The notes under the pieces are model-generated. The model saw only the letters and a program-made list of their open reading frames with translations. It was not told the origin of the DNA and searched no databases. Below, one piece after another: positions 43,034-52,324 of a stretch of DNA of 64,000 bases. The stretch spans positions 1 through 64,000 of the forward strand of contig NZ_JAPDPF010000010.1 in the NCBI RefSeq assembly GCF_026283925.1, in the 5' to 3' direction. The position numbers and the translations under genes were made by a program. This DNA is from Dyella halodurans. Lineage in GTDB: Bacteria; Pseudomonadota; Gammaproteobacteria; Xanthomonadales; Rhodanobacteraceae. The first letter of the stretch is position 1, and each line of letters opens with the position of its first letter.

Positions 43034-43927
43034 ATGACACGCGTCGTCGTGGTCGGCAGCATCAACATGGACCTGGTGACGCTGGCGACGCGCTTTGCGG
43101 CACCCGGCGAGACCCTGCTGGGCGAGCGCTTTCTCACCGTACATGGCGGCAAGGGCGCCAATCAGGCCGTTGCCTCGGCCCGGCTCGGGGCCGAGGTCGC
43201 GCTGGTCGGCGCGCTGGGCGACGATGCGTTCGGCGCGCAGTTGCACGACGGACTGGCGCGCGAAGGCGTCGCGCTGGAACACGTCGCGCGCATCGCCAAT
43301 TGCGGCAGCGGCACCGCGTCGATCACGGTGGCCCAAGGCGAAAACCACATCATCGTGGTACCTGCCGCGAATGCGCGGGTCACGCCGGCACAGATCGAAC
43401 GCGCGCAAACCACGCTGGCCAGCGCCGATGCGATCCTGGTGCAGATGGAAATCCCGCTCGATGCCGTGGAAGCGACCTTGCGGCTTGGTCATCGCCTGGG
43501 CAAGCCGGTGATTCTCAACCCTGCCCCGGCGCAGCCGCTGCCACGCGAGTGGCTCAAGCTCGCGCGTTACCTGACGCCGAACCAGCATGAGCTGGCCATC
43601 CTGCTGGGGGCGGACCCTGCGGAGGACTTCCGCGCGCTGATGCAGCGCTCGCCGGCGCCGGTCGTGCTCACGCGCGGCGCGGACGGTGCGTGGTATGACG
43701 ACGGCGGTAAGCCAGTGCACCAGCCGGGTTTCAAGATCGAGGTGGTCGACAGCACCGGTGCAGGCGATACCTTCAATGCCGCACTCGCCGTCTTCCTGCA
43801 TGAAGGCCTGCCCAGCGCGGTGCGCAAGTCCTGTGCCGCCGCGGCGCTATCGGTTTCCAGACTAGGCGCGCAGGGCGGCATGCCACGGCTGGATGAACTC
43901 GATCGCTGGCTGGCCAGCCACGGCTGA
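43034..43927 (+). CDS. rbsK: Ribokinase
   Basis: 297 residues of the PfkB sugar-kinase family. VVVVGSINMDLV at the start, GGKGANQAVASARLGAEV, and the catalytic DSTGAGDTFNAAL (Asp base) near the C-terminus are all present. RbsK phosphorylates ribose to ribose-5-phosphate. No ribose transporter is next to it, so the carbon source is uncertain. Its stop is 7 bases from the convergent ftsK stop. Confidence 0.92.
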   Translation: MTRVVVVGSINMDLVTLATRFAAPGETLLGERFLTVHGGKGANQAVASARLGAEVALVGALGDDAFGAQLHDGLAREGVALEHVARIANCGSGTASITVAQGENHIIVVPAANARVTPAQIERAQTTLASADAILVQMEIPLDAVEATLRLGHRLGKPVILNPAPAQPLPREWLKLARYLTPNQHELAILLGADPAEDFRALMQRSPAPVVLTRGADGAWYDDGGKPVHQPGFKIEVVDSTGAGDTFNAALAVFLHEGLPSAVRKSCAAAALSVSRLGAQGGMPRLDELDRWLASHG

Positions 43928-43933
43928 TTCGCT

Positions 43934-46489
43934 TCAGTCGGACGGACCCGGCGCGATCACGTCGCGCTGGCCGTTGATGCCCATCGACGACACCAGTCCG
44001 GCCGCTTCCATCGCTTCGACCAGACGTGCCGCGCGGTTGTAGCCGATGCGGAACTGGCGCTGCACGAACGAGATCGACGCACGCCGCGAGCGCAGCACGA
44101 AGGCGGCGGCCTCGTCGTAAAGCGGATCGAGTTCCGCATCGCCCGCTTCCTCGCCGAGCAGATCGCCCTGGGCCTCGCTGGGTGGGCCCGCGAGGATCTC
44201 GTCCTTGTAATCGGGCTCACCGTATTGCTTGAGGTGGGCCACCACGCGGTGCACTTCCTCATCGGCGACAAAGGCACCGTGGATGCGCTGTGGATAACCC
44301 GTGCCCGGCGGCAGGAACAGCATATCGCCCTGGCCGAGCAGGCTTTCCGCGCCCATCTGGTCGAGGATGGTGCGCGAGTCGATCTTCGACGACACCTGGA
44401 ATGCCACGCGGGTGGGGATATTCGCCTTGATCAGGCCGGTGATCACGTCCACCGACGGCCGCTGCGTGGCCAGGATCAGATGGATGCCGGCCGCACGCGC
44501 CTTCTGCGCCAGGCGCGCGATCAGTTCTTCGATCTTCTTGCCGGCCACCATCATCAGGTCGGCCAGCTCGTCGATCACCACCACGATCATCGGCAAGGTT
44601 TCGAGCAGCTCGGGTACTTCGGGATGGGCCGGGAACGGATTCATCAATGGCCGTCCGGCTGCGCGCGCTTCGCGCACCTTCTGATTGAAGCCGGCTAGAT
44701 TGCGCACGCGCAGGTCCGACATCACGCGGTAGCGGCTCTCCATCTCCGCCACGCACCAGGCCAGCGCGTTGGCGGCCAGCTTCATATCGGTCACCACTGG
44801 CGCCAACAGATGCGGAATACCCTCGTAGACCGAGAGTTCCAGCATCTTCGGATCGATCATGATCATGCGCACGTCGTCGGGCGTGGCCTTGTAGAGCATG
44901 GACAGGATCATCGCGTTCACCGCCACCGACTTGCCCGAACCGGTGGTGCCGGCGACCAGCATATGCGGTGCGCGTGCGAGGTCGGCCACCACCGGTTCGC
45001 CGGTAATGCCCTTGCCCATGGCCAAGGTCAGCAGCGAATCGGCATCGCGGTAGGCGGCCGAGTCGAGGATTTCCGATAGCGCGATCATCTGGCGCTGCTC
45101 GTTCGGCAGCTCCAGGCCCATGCAGGTCTTGCCAGGAATCGTCTCGACCACGCGAATCGACGTGCGCCCCAGGCCGCGTGCGAGATCCTTCATCAGCGCC
45201 ACGATCTGATTGCCGCGCACGCCCACGGCCGGCTCCACCTCGAAGCGCGTAATCACTGGACCGGCCGATGCACCGACTACGGTCACCGGCACCTTGAACT
45301 CGCGCAAGCGCTGTTCGATCAGCTCGCTGGTGTCGGCCAGCTGCGTCTCATCGACCGAGGTCGCTTCCGCAGTCGCCGCAGCAAGCAAGGTCAGCGGCGG
45401 CAACAGCACGCTTGAGCGTGAGCTCGGTGCCGCCATGACCGGTGCCGCTACCCGCACCTCCGGTGCGGCAACCTGGTCGTCATTGGCGGCGCGAAAACGG
45501 CCCGAGGCGACGGGCAGGGGATTGACCAGCTGGGCCAGCGGTACCAGTTCGGGCTCCACGTCAGCTGCCACGCGCTGTTCCGTCGACTCGGCCACGGCCT
45601 CACTTGTTTCCGGCTCATCGTGCTGATGCGGCAGAGGCGTGATCGGTTCGTCGTCGACCAGCACCTCGGCACGCATCGATACGACCGCTTGCTCGTCGAT
45701 GACCGCCACCGCTTCGATTGCCGCAGCCCGCATGGGAGCGACAGCGGTTGTCACTGGCCTGTTGGTGGTGGCAGCTGCGGATGTGGGGCGTGCCATCGGC
45801 ATCGTTGGCGTCGCTGCGGACAGGCGGGTGCTCTTCGGCAACAGCCATGGCTCGCTGATGATTTTTCCCCGCACCGGCATGGCGCGTTGGCGCGAAACCG
45901 TCGACGACAGCGCGGGCGACACCGGCGCTACCGGCGTCGTGCGCTCAGGCTGCGGCGGCGCCGCGGCAACAGCCGTGGTTCGACGCGCGGCGACCGGCGT
46001 GGTGCGGCGCATGGAGGTCGCGGCCCGATCGGCACGACGCACCGCGCCGCGCCCGTGCTGCTTGCCGAAGCGCGCCGCCGCGAGTTCCACCGCGCGAGCC
46101 AACAAGGCGGCGAGCAGGTCCACCACGACGTTGATGCGCTTGAACGCGGAAAGCCAGGGCGTGCCCAAATACCAGGGCAGGGCAGCGGCCAGGATGGCCA
46201 GCATCACCAGGCTGGCCAGCGGGGTTCCCAGCAAACCGCCGAAACCGTGGGCGAGTGCTCGGCATATCACGCCACCCGCCTGTGCATCATCGGTGTAGTG
46301 ATCGACGATCAGGCCTTCCAGCGTCGCGCTGGCCGTCAGCACGAGCAGGGCGCCCAGCCACAAGCGGATGGTTCCCTGCCCGCCTGCCGGCGCTTTGCGC
46401 CGAGCCAGCCGGGCCCGCGCGACGCGCCAGATCAAGGGAATCAGCCAGAGAGTGGACAGCCCGAAGGCACCGAAGAAGAATGTGAGCAT
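43934..46489 (-). CDS. ftsK: DNA translocase FtsK, N-terminus shortened
   Basis: 851 residues. The motor has Walker [10 protein letters not shown], Walker [15 protein letters not shown], and the C-terminal gamma winged helix ([30 protein letters not shown]) that reads polarity sequences and activates XerCD. A long alanine/threonine/proline linker precedes the motor. The N-terminus has about three membrane segments (1-21, 43-62, 85-107) and begins at the equivalent of the second segment of a usual FtsK, so about 60-70 residues with TM1 appear missing. An in-frame TGA lies 13-15 bases before the ATG. It may be a second, shorter FtsK. Confidence 0.88.
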   Translation of the reverse strand: MLTFFFGAFGLSTLWLIPLIWRVARARLARRKAPAGGQGTIRLWLGALLVLTASATLEGLIVDHYTDDAQAGGVICRALAHGFGGLLGTPLASLVMLAILAAALPWYLGTPWLSAFKRINVVVDLLAALLARAVELAAARFGKQHGRGAVRRADRAATSMRRTTPVAARRTTAVAAAPPQPERTTPVAPVSPALSSTVSRQRAMPVRGKIISEPWLLPKSTRLSAATPTMPMARPTSAAATTNRPVTTAVAPMRAAAIEAVAVIDEQAVVSMRAEVLVDDEPITPLPHQHDEPETSEAVAESTEQRVAADVEPELVPLAQLVNPLPVASGRFRAANDDQVAAPEVRVAAPVMAAPSSRSSVLLPPLTLLAAATAEATSVDETQLADTSELIEQRLREFKVPVTVVGASAGPVITRFEVEPAVGVRGNQIVALMKDLARGLGRTSIRVVETIPGKTCMGLELPNEQRQMIALSEILDSAAYRDADSLLTLAMGKGITGEPVVADLARAPHMLVAGTTGSGKSVAVNAMILSMLYKATPDDVRMIMIDPKMLELSVYEGIPHLLAPVVTDMKLAANALAWCVAEMESRYRVMSDLRVRNLAGFNQKVREARAAGRPLMNPFPAHPEVPELLETLPMIVVVIDELADLMMVAGKKIEELIARLAQKARAAGIHLILATQRPSVDVITGLIKANIPTRVAFQVSSKIDSRTILDQMGAESLLGQGDMLFLPPGTGYPQRIHGAFVADEEVHRVVAHLKQYGEPDYKDEILAGPPSEAQGDLLGEEAGDAELDPLYDEAAAFVLRSRRASISFVQRQFRIGYNRAARLVEAMEAAGLVSSMGINGQRDVIAPGPSD

Positions 46490-46613
46490 GCCTGGGTTCG
46501 TTCAAACTACGCCTGCGAGCTCAGCATGTTAGCGCCATCGCGTCAGGAACGTCAGCAGACTGTGCTGTAACGGGCTGTTATTCCAGACAAGAGCGGCATG
46601 TCTTCCGCGTAGA

Positions 46614-47954
46614 CTACTTGCCGATGCAGAACGAGCTGAAGATCGCGCCAAGCAGGTCGTCGCTGGTGTAGTTGCCGGTGATTTCGCCGAGCGCTTGCTG
46701 GCCCTGGCGCAGTTCCTCGGCGGCGAGTTCACCGGCACGAGTGGCACGCAGGACATGGTCCGCGCGATCGAGATGCAGCGCGACCTGTTCCAGCGCCAGG
46801 ACATGACGACGGCGCGCGCTGAAGGCCCCTTCGCCGCTGCCCGCGCCCGCCAGCTGCTTGAGATGCTCGCGCAAGGCATCGAGACCCACGCCGGTTTTCG
46901 CCGAGGCCCACACCCAGATCGAATCGTCGCGCGACTCGTAGCGCGCACTCGCGTGTTCGAGATCGATCTTGTTGATAAGCACGAGTCGCTCGACGCTGGC
47001 GGGCAGATCGGCAAGCAGGGCGAGGTCATGCTCGGCCTGTTGCGCATCGGTGACCAGCAGGGCCACGTCGGCGCGTGCAAGTTCACCGTGGGCGCGACGC
47101 ACGCCTTCGCGTTCGACCGGGTCGTCGGTTTCGCGCAGGCCGGCCGTATCGGCCAGTTCGAGCGCAATGCCATCCAGGCTCAGTTGTTCGCGCAGGACAT
47201 CGCGGGTGGTGCCGGCGATGTCGGTGACGATGGCGCGATCGCTTCCCGCCAGCGCATTGAGCAGGCTGGATTTGCCGGCATTCGGACGGCCAATGATGGC
47301 CACGCGCAGGCCATCATTGAGACGCACGCCGCGCTGGGCTTCGCGCAGCAGTTCCGCGAGCTGCTCGCGTAATCGCTGCAATTGCTCGTTGATCAGCGGA
47401 TCGGCCAGGAAGTCGATTTCTTCCTCGGGAAAATCGATGGCAGCCTCGATATGCACGCGCAGCGCGATCAGCGCGTCCTGCAACGCATCCACCTTGCGCG
47501 AGAACACGCCCTCCATCGATCGCAGCGCGGCACGCGCACCCGCGTGCGAACGCGCGGCAATCAGATCGGCGACGGCCTCTGCTTGCGCAAGATCCAGCTT
47601 GCCGTTGAGAAACGCGCGCTCGGTGAATTCGCCTGGGCGTGCCAGCCGGGCACCCAGCACGCCGATGCGACGCAGCAAGGCATCCAGCAACACCGCGCTG
47701 CCATGCCCCTGCAATTCGAGCACGTGCTCGCCGGTGTAAGAGGCGGGGGCGGGAAAGTACAGCAACAGCCCGCGATCAATCAGCTCGCCATCGCCATCGC
47801 GGAAGGCCGCGAAATGCGCGTGGCGTGGCTGCGGTGCGCGGCCGAGCAGTACTTCGGCGATCGCCGGCACGGCCGGACCGGACACGCGCAGCACGCCGAC
47901 GCCGGCGGCACCGGGTGCGCTGGCGATGGCGGCGATGGTGTCGGTGGTGGTCAT
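46614..47954 (-). CDS. mnmE: tRNA uridine-5-carboxymethylaminomethyl modification GTPase MnmE
   Basis: 446 residues. MnmE works with MnmG to modify the wobble uridine of certain tRNAs. The formyl-THF-like N-terminal domain (about 1-115), the GTPase motif GRPNAGKSS at 222-230 with DIAGTTRD, DTAGLRE and NKID, and the essential C-terminal FCIGK are all present. yidC lies upstream on the same strand, separated by a repeat and a terminator. Confidence 0.96.
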   Translation of the reverse strand: MTTTDTIAAIASAPGAAGVGVLRVSGPAVPAIAEVLLGRAPQPRHAHFAAFRDGDGELIDRGLLLYFPAPASYTGEHVLELQGHGSAVLLDALLRRIGVLGARLARPGEFTERAFLNGKLDLAQAEAVADLIAARSHAGARAALRSMEGVFSRKVDALQDALIALRVHIEAAIDFPEEEIDFLADPLINEQLQRLREQLAELLREAQRGVRLNDGLRVAIIGRPNAGKSSLLNALAGSDRAIVTDIAGTTRDVLREQLSLDGIALELADTAGLRETDDPVEREGVRRAHGELARADVALLVTDAQQAEHDLALLADLPASVERLVLINKIDLEHASARYESRDDSIWVWASAKTGVGLDALREHLKQLAGAGSGEGAFSARRRHVLALEQVALHLDRADHVLRATRAGELAAEELRQGQQALGEITGNYTSDDLLGAIFSSFCIGK

Positions 47955-48002
47955 GTTGGAGATTATGGTGGCTACCGAGGATTTCGACTAAGTACTGCCC
48001 CC

Positions 48003-48099
48003 TCACCGTCATCCCCGCGAAAGCGGGGATCCAGTGCCTTTACAGCGCATGGCAAGAACGAAAGTCGCTGGATCCCCGCTTTCGCGGGGATGACGGTGA
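48003..48099. repeat. Perfect 32-bp inverted repeat of the GTCATCCCCGCG family
   Basis: Bases 48003-48034 (TCACCGTCATCCCCGCGAAA onward) and 48068-48099 are exact reverse complements with a 33-base spacer; each arm contains its own CCCCGC-GAAA-GCGGGG hairpin. The repeat is a stronger copy of that at 12213-12324. It lies between mnmE and yidC. Confidence 0.85.
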
Positions 48100-48135
48100 C
48101 GAATGGGCTTGGTGGCATGGCGTAGGCCCAAAAAG

Positions 48136-48160
48136 AAAAAGGCCGCATCAGCGGCCTTTT
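48136..48160 (-). terminator. Terminator after yidC
   Basis: AAAAAGGCCGC-ATCA-GCGGCCTTTT; read on the minus strand the hairpin is followed by TTTTTCTTTTTGGG. It lies 21 bases beyond the yidC stop and marks the end of the rpmH-rnpA-yidC transcript. Confidence 0.87.
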
Positions 48161-48180
48161 CCTCCGAAGCCTGGCGACAC

Positions 48181-49887
48181 TCAGGCCGCCTTGGCTTTCT
48201 CTTCCGCGCGGTCGACGCTGCGCGTGATGAACCACTGCTGGGCCAGGCTGGTGGCGCCGTTGACGACCCAGTACAGCACCAGGCCGGCCGGGAAGAAGAA
48301 GAACATCACGCCGAACAGCACCGGCATCACCTTCATCATCTTCTGCTGCGCCGGGTCCATGCCCGCCGCCGACGGCGACAGCCACTGGGTGGCCAGCATC
48401 ACCAGCACGTACAGCACCGGCAGCACGAAGAACGGATCGGGTGCCGACAAGTCATGGATCCAGCCGAAGAACGGCGAGTGACGCAGCTCCACGCTCTCCA
48501 TCAGCACGCGGTACAGGCCGAAGAACACCGGCATGGTGACCAGCACGGGCAGGCAGCCCGACATCGGGTTGACCTTCTCCTTCTTGTACAGCTCCATCAT
48601 GGCCTGCTGCATCTTCATCTTGTCGTCGCCGTAACGCTCCTTCAGGGCGTTCACGCGCGGCTGCAGCTTGCGCATCTTGGCGCCCGAGCGGAACTGCGCC
48701 GCCGTGAGCTTCCACAGCGCGGCCTTCAGGCCCAGCACCAACAGGATGATCGCCACGCCCCAGTTGCCGGTGAAGGCGTGCAGCTGGGACAGCAGCCAGT
48801 GCAGAGGCTCCGCCACCACGGTGAGCCAGCCGTAGTTGGTGATCAGGTCGAGACCCGGCGCGACCTGGTCCAGGGTGCCCTGCAGCTTCGGACCGATATA
48901 CATGCGCGACGTCGTGGTCAGGCTCTGGCCGGGAGCCACATTGAGCGACGGACCCACCGCGCGGATGAGATAGATCGGCTGGGCCGTATCCGGATTGATC
49001 ACGCTGGTGCTGTAGGTGTTCGGGTCATGCGCCTGCGGAATCCAGGCGACGAAGAAGTAGTGCTGCAACATCGCCGACCAGCCGCCGGTGATCACTCGCT
49101 CCCGCGGCTTCTTGAAGTCGGAGAAGGCGAACGATTCGAACTTGTCCTCGGGGCTGTACCAGGCGGCGCCAAAGAAGCTGCGCGAGGACGGGTCGCTGAT
49201 GTTCTGCCACCAGGTCCGCTGCTGTACCGGCGCGACGCGCTGCAGCTGCAGGTAGGCATTGCCCTGCCAGGCCGCGCTGCCGCCGTTCTCGATCTTCTGG
49301 TCCATGGCCACGACAAAGCTGCCGCGCTTGAGCGTATAGGTCTTGGTGACCTTGAGGCCGGCGGCGTCTTGCCAGGTGAGGTCGACCTTCAGCTCGTCCT
49401 GGCCCTGGCTCAGCGCGTAGCTGGTCTGGGCGGCCTGGAAGATGGCGCGGTGATCCGGCGCCTCGCCCTGGTTGCTGACCAGGCCGCTCTGCGATACGAA
49501 GAAATGCTCGCGTTCGTCATTGAGCAGGCGCACCGGTGCCGGATCGGGATTGCGGCGGGTACGCGGCTCCTCCGGGAAGGTCAGCAACTCCGAACGCACC
49601 ACGCTGCCGCCACGCGTATCGATGGTGAGGCGCAGCACGTCGTTGGCCACGCTGACCAGCTGGGCCGAAGCCTCGTTCACGCTGCCAGGAACAGCGGCGG
49701 GTGCCGTGGCGGTAGCGGAAGCGGTGGCGCCCGGTACGCTGCCATCGGCGATCGCCGGCGTGGCGGTCGTGGAAGACGCCGCGACGGCAGCCGGGGGCTG
49801 CGGTGCGTAATCCTTCTCCCAGGCCATGAACAGCATGTAGGCCACGGCCAGCAGGGCGAAGATGAGGAACGTACGCGTTTGATTCAT
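48181..49887 (-). CDS. yidC: Membrane protein insertase YidC
   Basis: 568 residues, the normal size. An N-terminal membrane anchor (FLIFALLAVAYMLFMAWEKDYAPQ) precedes the large periplasmic domain (about 70-340). Then come five conserved segments with NWGVAIILLVLGLKAALWKLTAAQFRSGAKMRKLQPRVNALKERYGDD, NPMSGCLPVLVTMPVFFGLYRVLMESVELRHSPFFGWIHDLSAPDPFFVLPVLY and FFPAGLVLYWVVNGATSLAQQWFI. It inserts inner-membrane proteins with or without SecYEG. rnpA starts 61 bases upstream; no yidD gene is between them. Confidence 0.96.
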   Translation of the reverse strand: MNQTRTFLIFALLAVAYMLFMAWEKDYAPQPPAAVAASSTTATPAIADGSVPGATASATATAPAAVPGSVNEASAQLVSVANDVLRLTIDTRGGSVVRSELLTFPEEPRTRRNPDPAPVRLLNDEREHFFVSQSGLVSNQGEAPDHRAIFQAAQTSYALSQGQDELKVDLTWQDAAGLKVTKTYTLKRGSFVVAMDQKIENGGSAAWQGNAYLQLQRVAPVQQRTWWQNISDPSSRSFFGAAWYSPEDKFESFAFSDFKKPRERVITGGWSAMLQHYFFVAWIPQAHDPNTYSTSVINPDTAQPIYLIRAVGPSLNVAPGQSLTTTSRMYIGPKLQGTLDQVAPGLDLITNYGWLTVVAEPLHWLLSQLHAFTGNWGVAIILLVLGLKAALWKLTAAQFRSGAKMRKLQPRVNALKERYGDDKMKMQQAMMELYKKEKVNPMSGCLPVLVTMPVFFGLYRVLMESVELRHSPFFGWIHDLSAPDPFFVLPVLYVLVMLATQWLSPSAAGMDPAQQKMMKVMPVLFGVMFFFFPAGLVLYWVVNGATSLAQQWFITRSVDRAEEKAKAA

Positions 49888-49948
49888 CGCGGAGCAGATC
49901 CGGTAAATGCGGCGACGCCGGGCCGCGGAGGACGAGAGGGATAAAAGG

Positions 49949-50347
49949 TCAACGCGCGATTGTGCCGGCCGTGTCGCCCGGCTTCAATGTGACCTCGGGC
50001 TTGAACGAGCGCAGTTTCTTCCACAGCACCTGGAGCTCGGCCAGCAATTCGGGACCGGGCAGGCCCGATGCCTGCTCACGCGCCATCACCATGAGGTCGA
50101 CCGGCGGAAGCTCAAGGCGGGCACGCCTGAAAGATTCGCGCACGAGGCGCTTGATGCGGTTGCGTTCCACCGCGCGCTTGGACACGCGCTTGGAAATGGC
50201 CAGGCCCAGACGCGGGTGGCCCAGCGCATTGGCTTTATAGCGCACAGAAAAACAGCGGCCGCCGAAGCGGCCGCTGGCATGACGCAGAGCGGCAAAATCA
50301 CCGGCGCGGCGGAGCCGCGCCTCGCGCGGCAGGCCGGCGGCACGCAT
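49949..50347 (-). CDS. rnpA: Ribonuclease P protein component
   Basis: 132 residues from the ATG at 50347. The RNR motif is in ISKRVSKRAVERNRIKRLVRESFRRAR, with RAGDFAALRHASGRFGGRCFSVRY upstream. It supports RNase P RNA in 5' tRNA processing. It starts 14 bases after the rpmH stop and is separated from yidC by 61 bases, the usual order rpmH-rnpA-yidC. Confidence 0.95.
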   Translation of the reverse strand: MRAAGLPREARLRRAGDFAALRHASGRFGGRCFSVRYKANALGHPRLGLAISKRVSKRAVERNRIKRLVRESFRRARLELPPVDLMVMAREQASGLPGPELLAELQVLWKKLRSFKPEVTLKPGDTAGTIAR

Positions 50348-50361
50348 GATGCGCGTACCGC

Positions 50362-50499
50362 TTACGGGATCAGGCGCTTGCGACCCTTGGCGCGACGCGC
50401 GTTCAGGATCTTGCGGCCGTCGGCCGTCGCCATGCGGGCGCGGAAGCCGTGGGTACGGGCGCGCTTGAGCTTGCTTGGCTGGAAGGTTCGCTTCGACAT
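50362..50499 (-). CDS. rpmH: 50S ribosomal protein L34
   Basis: 45 residues: [20 protein letters not shown], then [23 protein letters not shown], the highly conserved L34 sequence. It heads the rpmH-rnpA-yidC operon with a near-consensus promoter at 50537-50566. Confidence 0.97.
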   Translation of the reverse strand: MSKRTFQPSKLKRARTHGFRARMATADGRKILNARRAKGRKRLIP

Positions 50500-50536
50500 G
50501 GCTTCGTCCGAAGTTAAAGTGATAAAAAGGTTGGAA

Positions 50537-50566
50537 ATTATGCGGAGTATTGGTGCCCTCTGTCAA
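50537..50566 (-). promoter_or_regulatory. Sigma-70 promoter of the rpmH operon
   Basis: On the minus strand TTGACA (50561-50566) is followed by an 18-base spacer and CATAAT (50537-50542), about 38 bases before the L34 ATG. Match to consensus is 6/6 and 5/6. Confidence 0.8.
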
Positions 50567-50618
50567 ATCGGCTCACTTTGGACCGCTCCGAGGGCTTGAC
50601 AGAGGCCTGTTGGATTCC

Positions 50619-50641
50619 TGTGGATATCCATGTGGATATCC
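50619..50641. promoter_or_regulatory. Tandem TGTGGATAT boxes upstream of dnaA
   Basis: TGTGGATATCC occurs twice in direct repeat (50619-50629 and 50631-50641). Each is close to the DnaA box complement (TGTGGATAA) with one change. Located 84 bases before the dnaA start, they could mediate dnaA autorepression or belong to the origin. Confidence 0.55.
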
Positions 50642-50724
50642 GTGCCGACTGGGAGGGTTCGTGCTGTTAGAATCGCCGGTCCACCCCGCGCGAAAGCGCT
50701 CCTTCCAGTGGTTGAAGACTATCC

Positions 50725-52077
50725 ATGAGTGACCTGTGGCGGCGCTGTCTCGAGCGTCTCGAGGGCGAATTGAACGCCGAAGACCTGCATACGTGGCTGA
50801 TGCCCCTGCAGGCGCGCGACGACACCCATGGTTTGCAGCTGTTTGCGCCCAATCCATACACCCTGGACACGGTGCGCGAGCGCTATCTGGCTCGCATCGA
50901 GACCGTGATCAGCCAGTTGACCGGCCATGAGCTGACAGTGCGGCTGGAGGTTGGCTCCAGTTCGCCGCGTGCCAACGCAAGCGGCAAGGTGGCTCCGCCC
51001 GCGAGCGTGCCGGCCAAGCCCGCGCCGGCCGTGGCCGAGCCGGTGGCGGCCAGTTTCAACCACAACCTGGACCCGCACTACACCTTCGAAACCTTCGTCG
51101 AAGGCAAGTCGAACCAGTTGGGCAAGGCCGCCGCCATGCAGGTGGCGATGAATCCTGGCCGCGCCTACAACCCCTTGCTGCTGTATGGCGGCACCGGGCT
51201 GGGCAAGACCCATCTGATGCATGCGGCCGGGAACCTGATGCGCGAGCAGAACCCCGAGTTCAAGGTGTTGTACCTGCGTTCCGAGCAGTTCGTCGGCTCG
51301 ATGATCGAGGCCTTGCGCACCAAGAGCATGGACGAGTTCAAGCGCCGCTTCCGCTCGGTGGATGCGCTGCTGATCGACGACATCCAGTTCTTCGCCGGCA
51401 AGGACACCACGCAGGAAGAGTTCTTCCACACCTTCAACGCGCTGTTCGAATCCAAGCAGCAGATCATCCTGACCTGCGATCGCTATCCCAAGGAAGTGGA
51501 CAAGCTGGAGCCGCGCCTGAAGTCGCGCCTGGGCTGGGGCTTGTCGGTGGCGATTGAGCCGCCGGACTTCGAGACGCGCGCGGCGATCCTGTTGTCCAAG
51601 GCGCACGACAAGGGCGTGGCGGTGAGCGAGAACGTGGCGATGCTGCTGGCCAAGCGCATCCGCTCCAACGTGCGCGACCTTGAGGGTGCGCTCAACACGT
51701 TGGCAGCGCGTGCCAACTTCTACGGCAAGCCGATCACCATCGATTTTGCCGAGGAAACCCTACGCGACTTGCTGGCGACGCATGCCCAGGCCGTCACGGT
51801 GCCCAACATCCAGAAGATCGTGGCCGACTACTACCAGGTACGTCTGCAGGATCTGCTGTCCAAGCGCCGCGTGCGTTCGCTGGCGCGCCCGCGCCAGATC
51901 GCGATGTCCCTGTCCAAGGAGCTGACCGAGCACAGCCTGCCGGAAATTGGCGAGGCATTTGGCGGTCGCGACCATACGACGGTGCTGCACGCCTGCCGCA
52001 CGATCAAGAAATTGTGCGAGACCGACACGCGCATGCGCCAGGACTGGGAACAGTTGATCCGCATCCTCACTGGTTGA
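50725..52077 (+). CDS. dnaA: Chromosomal replication initiator DnaA
   Basis: 450 residues. Domain I (about 1-75: [26 protein letters not shown]) binds helicase partners. An alanine/proline linker follows. The AAA+ domain III has Walker [10 protein letters not shown] (155-163) and Walker [13 protein letters not shown]. Domain IV ends with the DNA-binding signature [18 protein letters not shown]. The order dnaA-dnaN-recF-gyrB follows, with the probable oriC in the gap to dnaN. Confidence 0.98.
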   Translation: MSDLWRRCLERLEGELNAEDLHTWLMPLQARDDTHGLQLFAPNPYTLDTVRERYLARIETVISQLTGHELTVRLEVGSSSPRANASGKVAPPASVPAKPAPAVAEPVAASFNHNLDPHYTFETFVEGKSNQLGKAAAMQVAMNPGRAYNPLLLYGGTGLGKTHLMHAAGNLMREQNPEFKVLYLRSEQFVGSMIEALRTKSMDEFKRRFRSVDALLIDDIQFFAGKDTTQEEFFHTFNALFESKQQIILTCDRYPKEVDKLEPRLKSRLGWGLSVAIEPPDFETRAAILLSKAHDKGVAVSENVAMLLAKRIRSNVRDLEGALNTLAARANFYGKPITIDFAEETLRDLLATHAQAVTVPNIQKIVADYYQVRLQDLLSKRRVRSLARPRQIAMSLSKELTEHSLPEIGEAFGGRDHTTVLHACRTIKKLCETDTRMRQDWEQLIRILTG

Positions 52078-52324
52078 ACAGGCGCCTGTGCACTAAGCGC
52101 TTGAAAAGTACTGTGGCAAGCTGTGGATAATAGGTGGACGATTTGGACGGCAAAGTTATCCACAATCGACGCACAATCATCAGGCTCTTTGAAACACAAC
52201 GTGAAAATCGGCTAACAAACTGATTTTCATGGTTTTTTTTCGTTTTAAAAGTTATCCACGCCGCCTACCACCACTACAGAACTTCTTTTAAAAACAGAAA
52301 AGCAGGTTTAGGGGAAGCGCATAC
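52078..52324. other. Probable chromosomal origin (oriC) in the dnaA-dnaN gap
   Basis: The 247-base gap carries TGTGGATAA (52122-52130), TTATCCACA (52156-52164) and TTATCCACG (52252-52260), two exact DnaA boxes and one with a single change. An AT-rich stretch (about 52195-52300) contains a T8 run and TTTTAAAA, suited to unwinding. A TGAAAATC...GATTTTCA inverted repeat lies at about 52201-52230. Together with dnaA/dnaN order and divergent genes on the left, this is the expected origin site. GC skew was not computed. Confidence 0.85.

Noticed and set aside
44289-44297. TGTGGATAA DnaA box in ftsK
   Set aside because: Isolated and within a coding region; not an origin.
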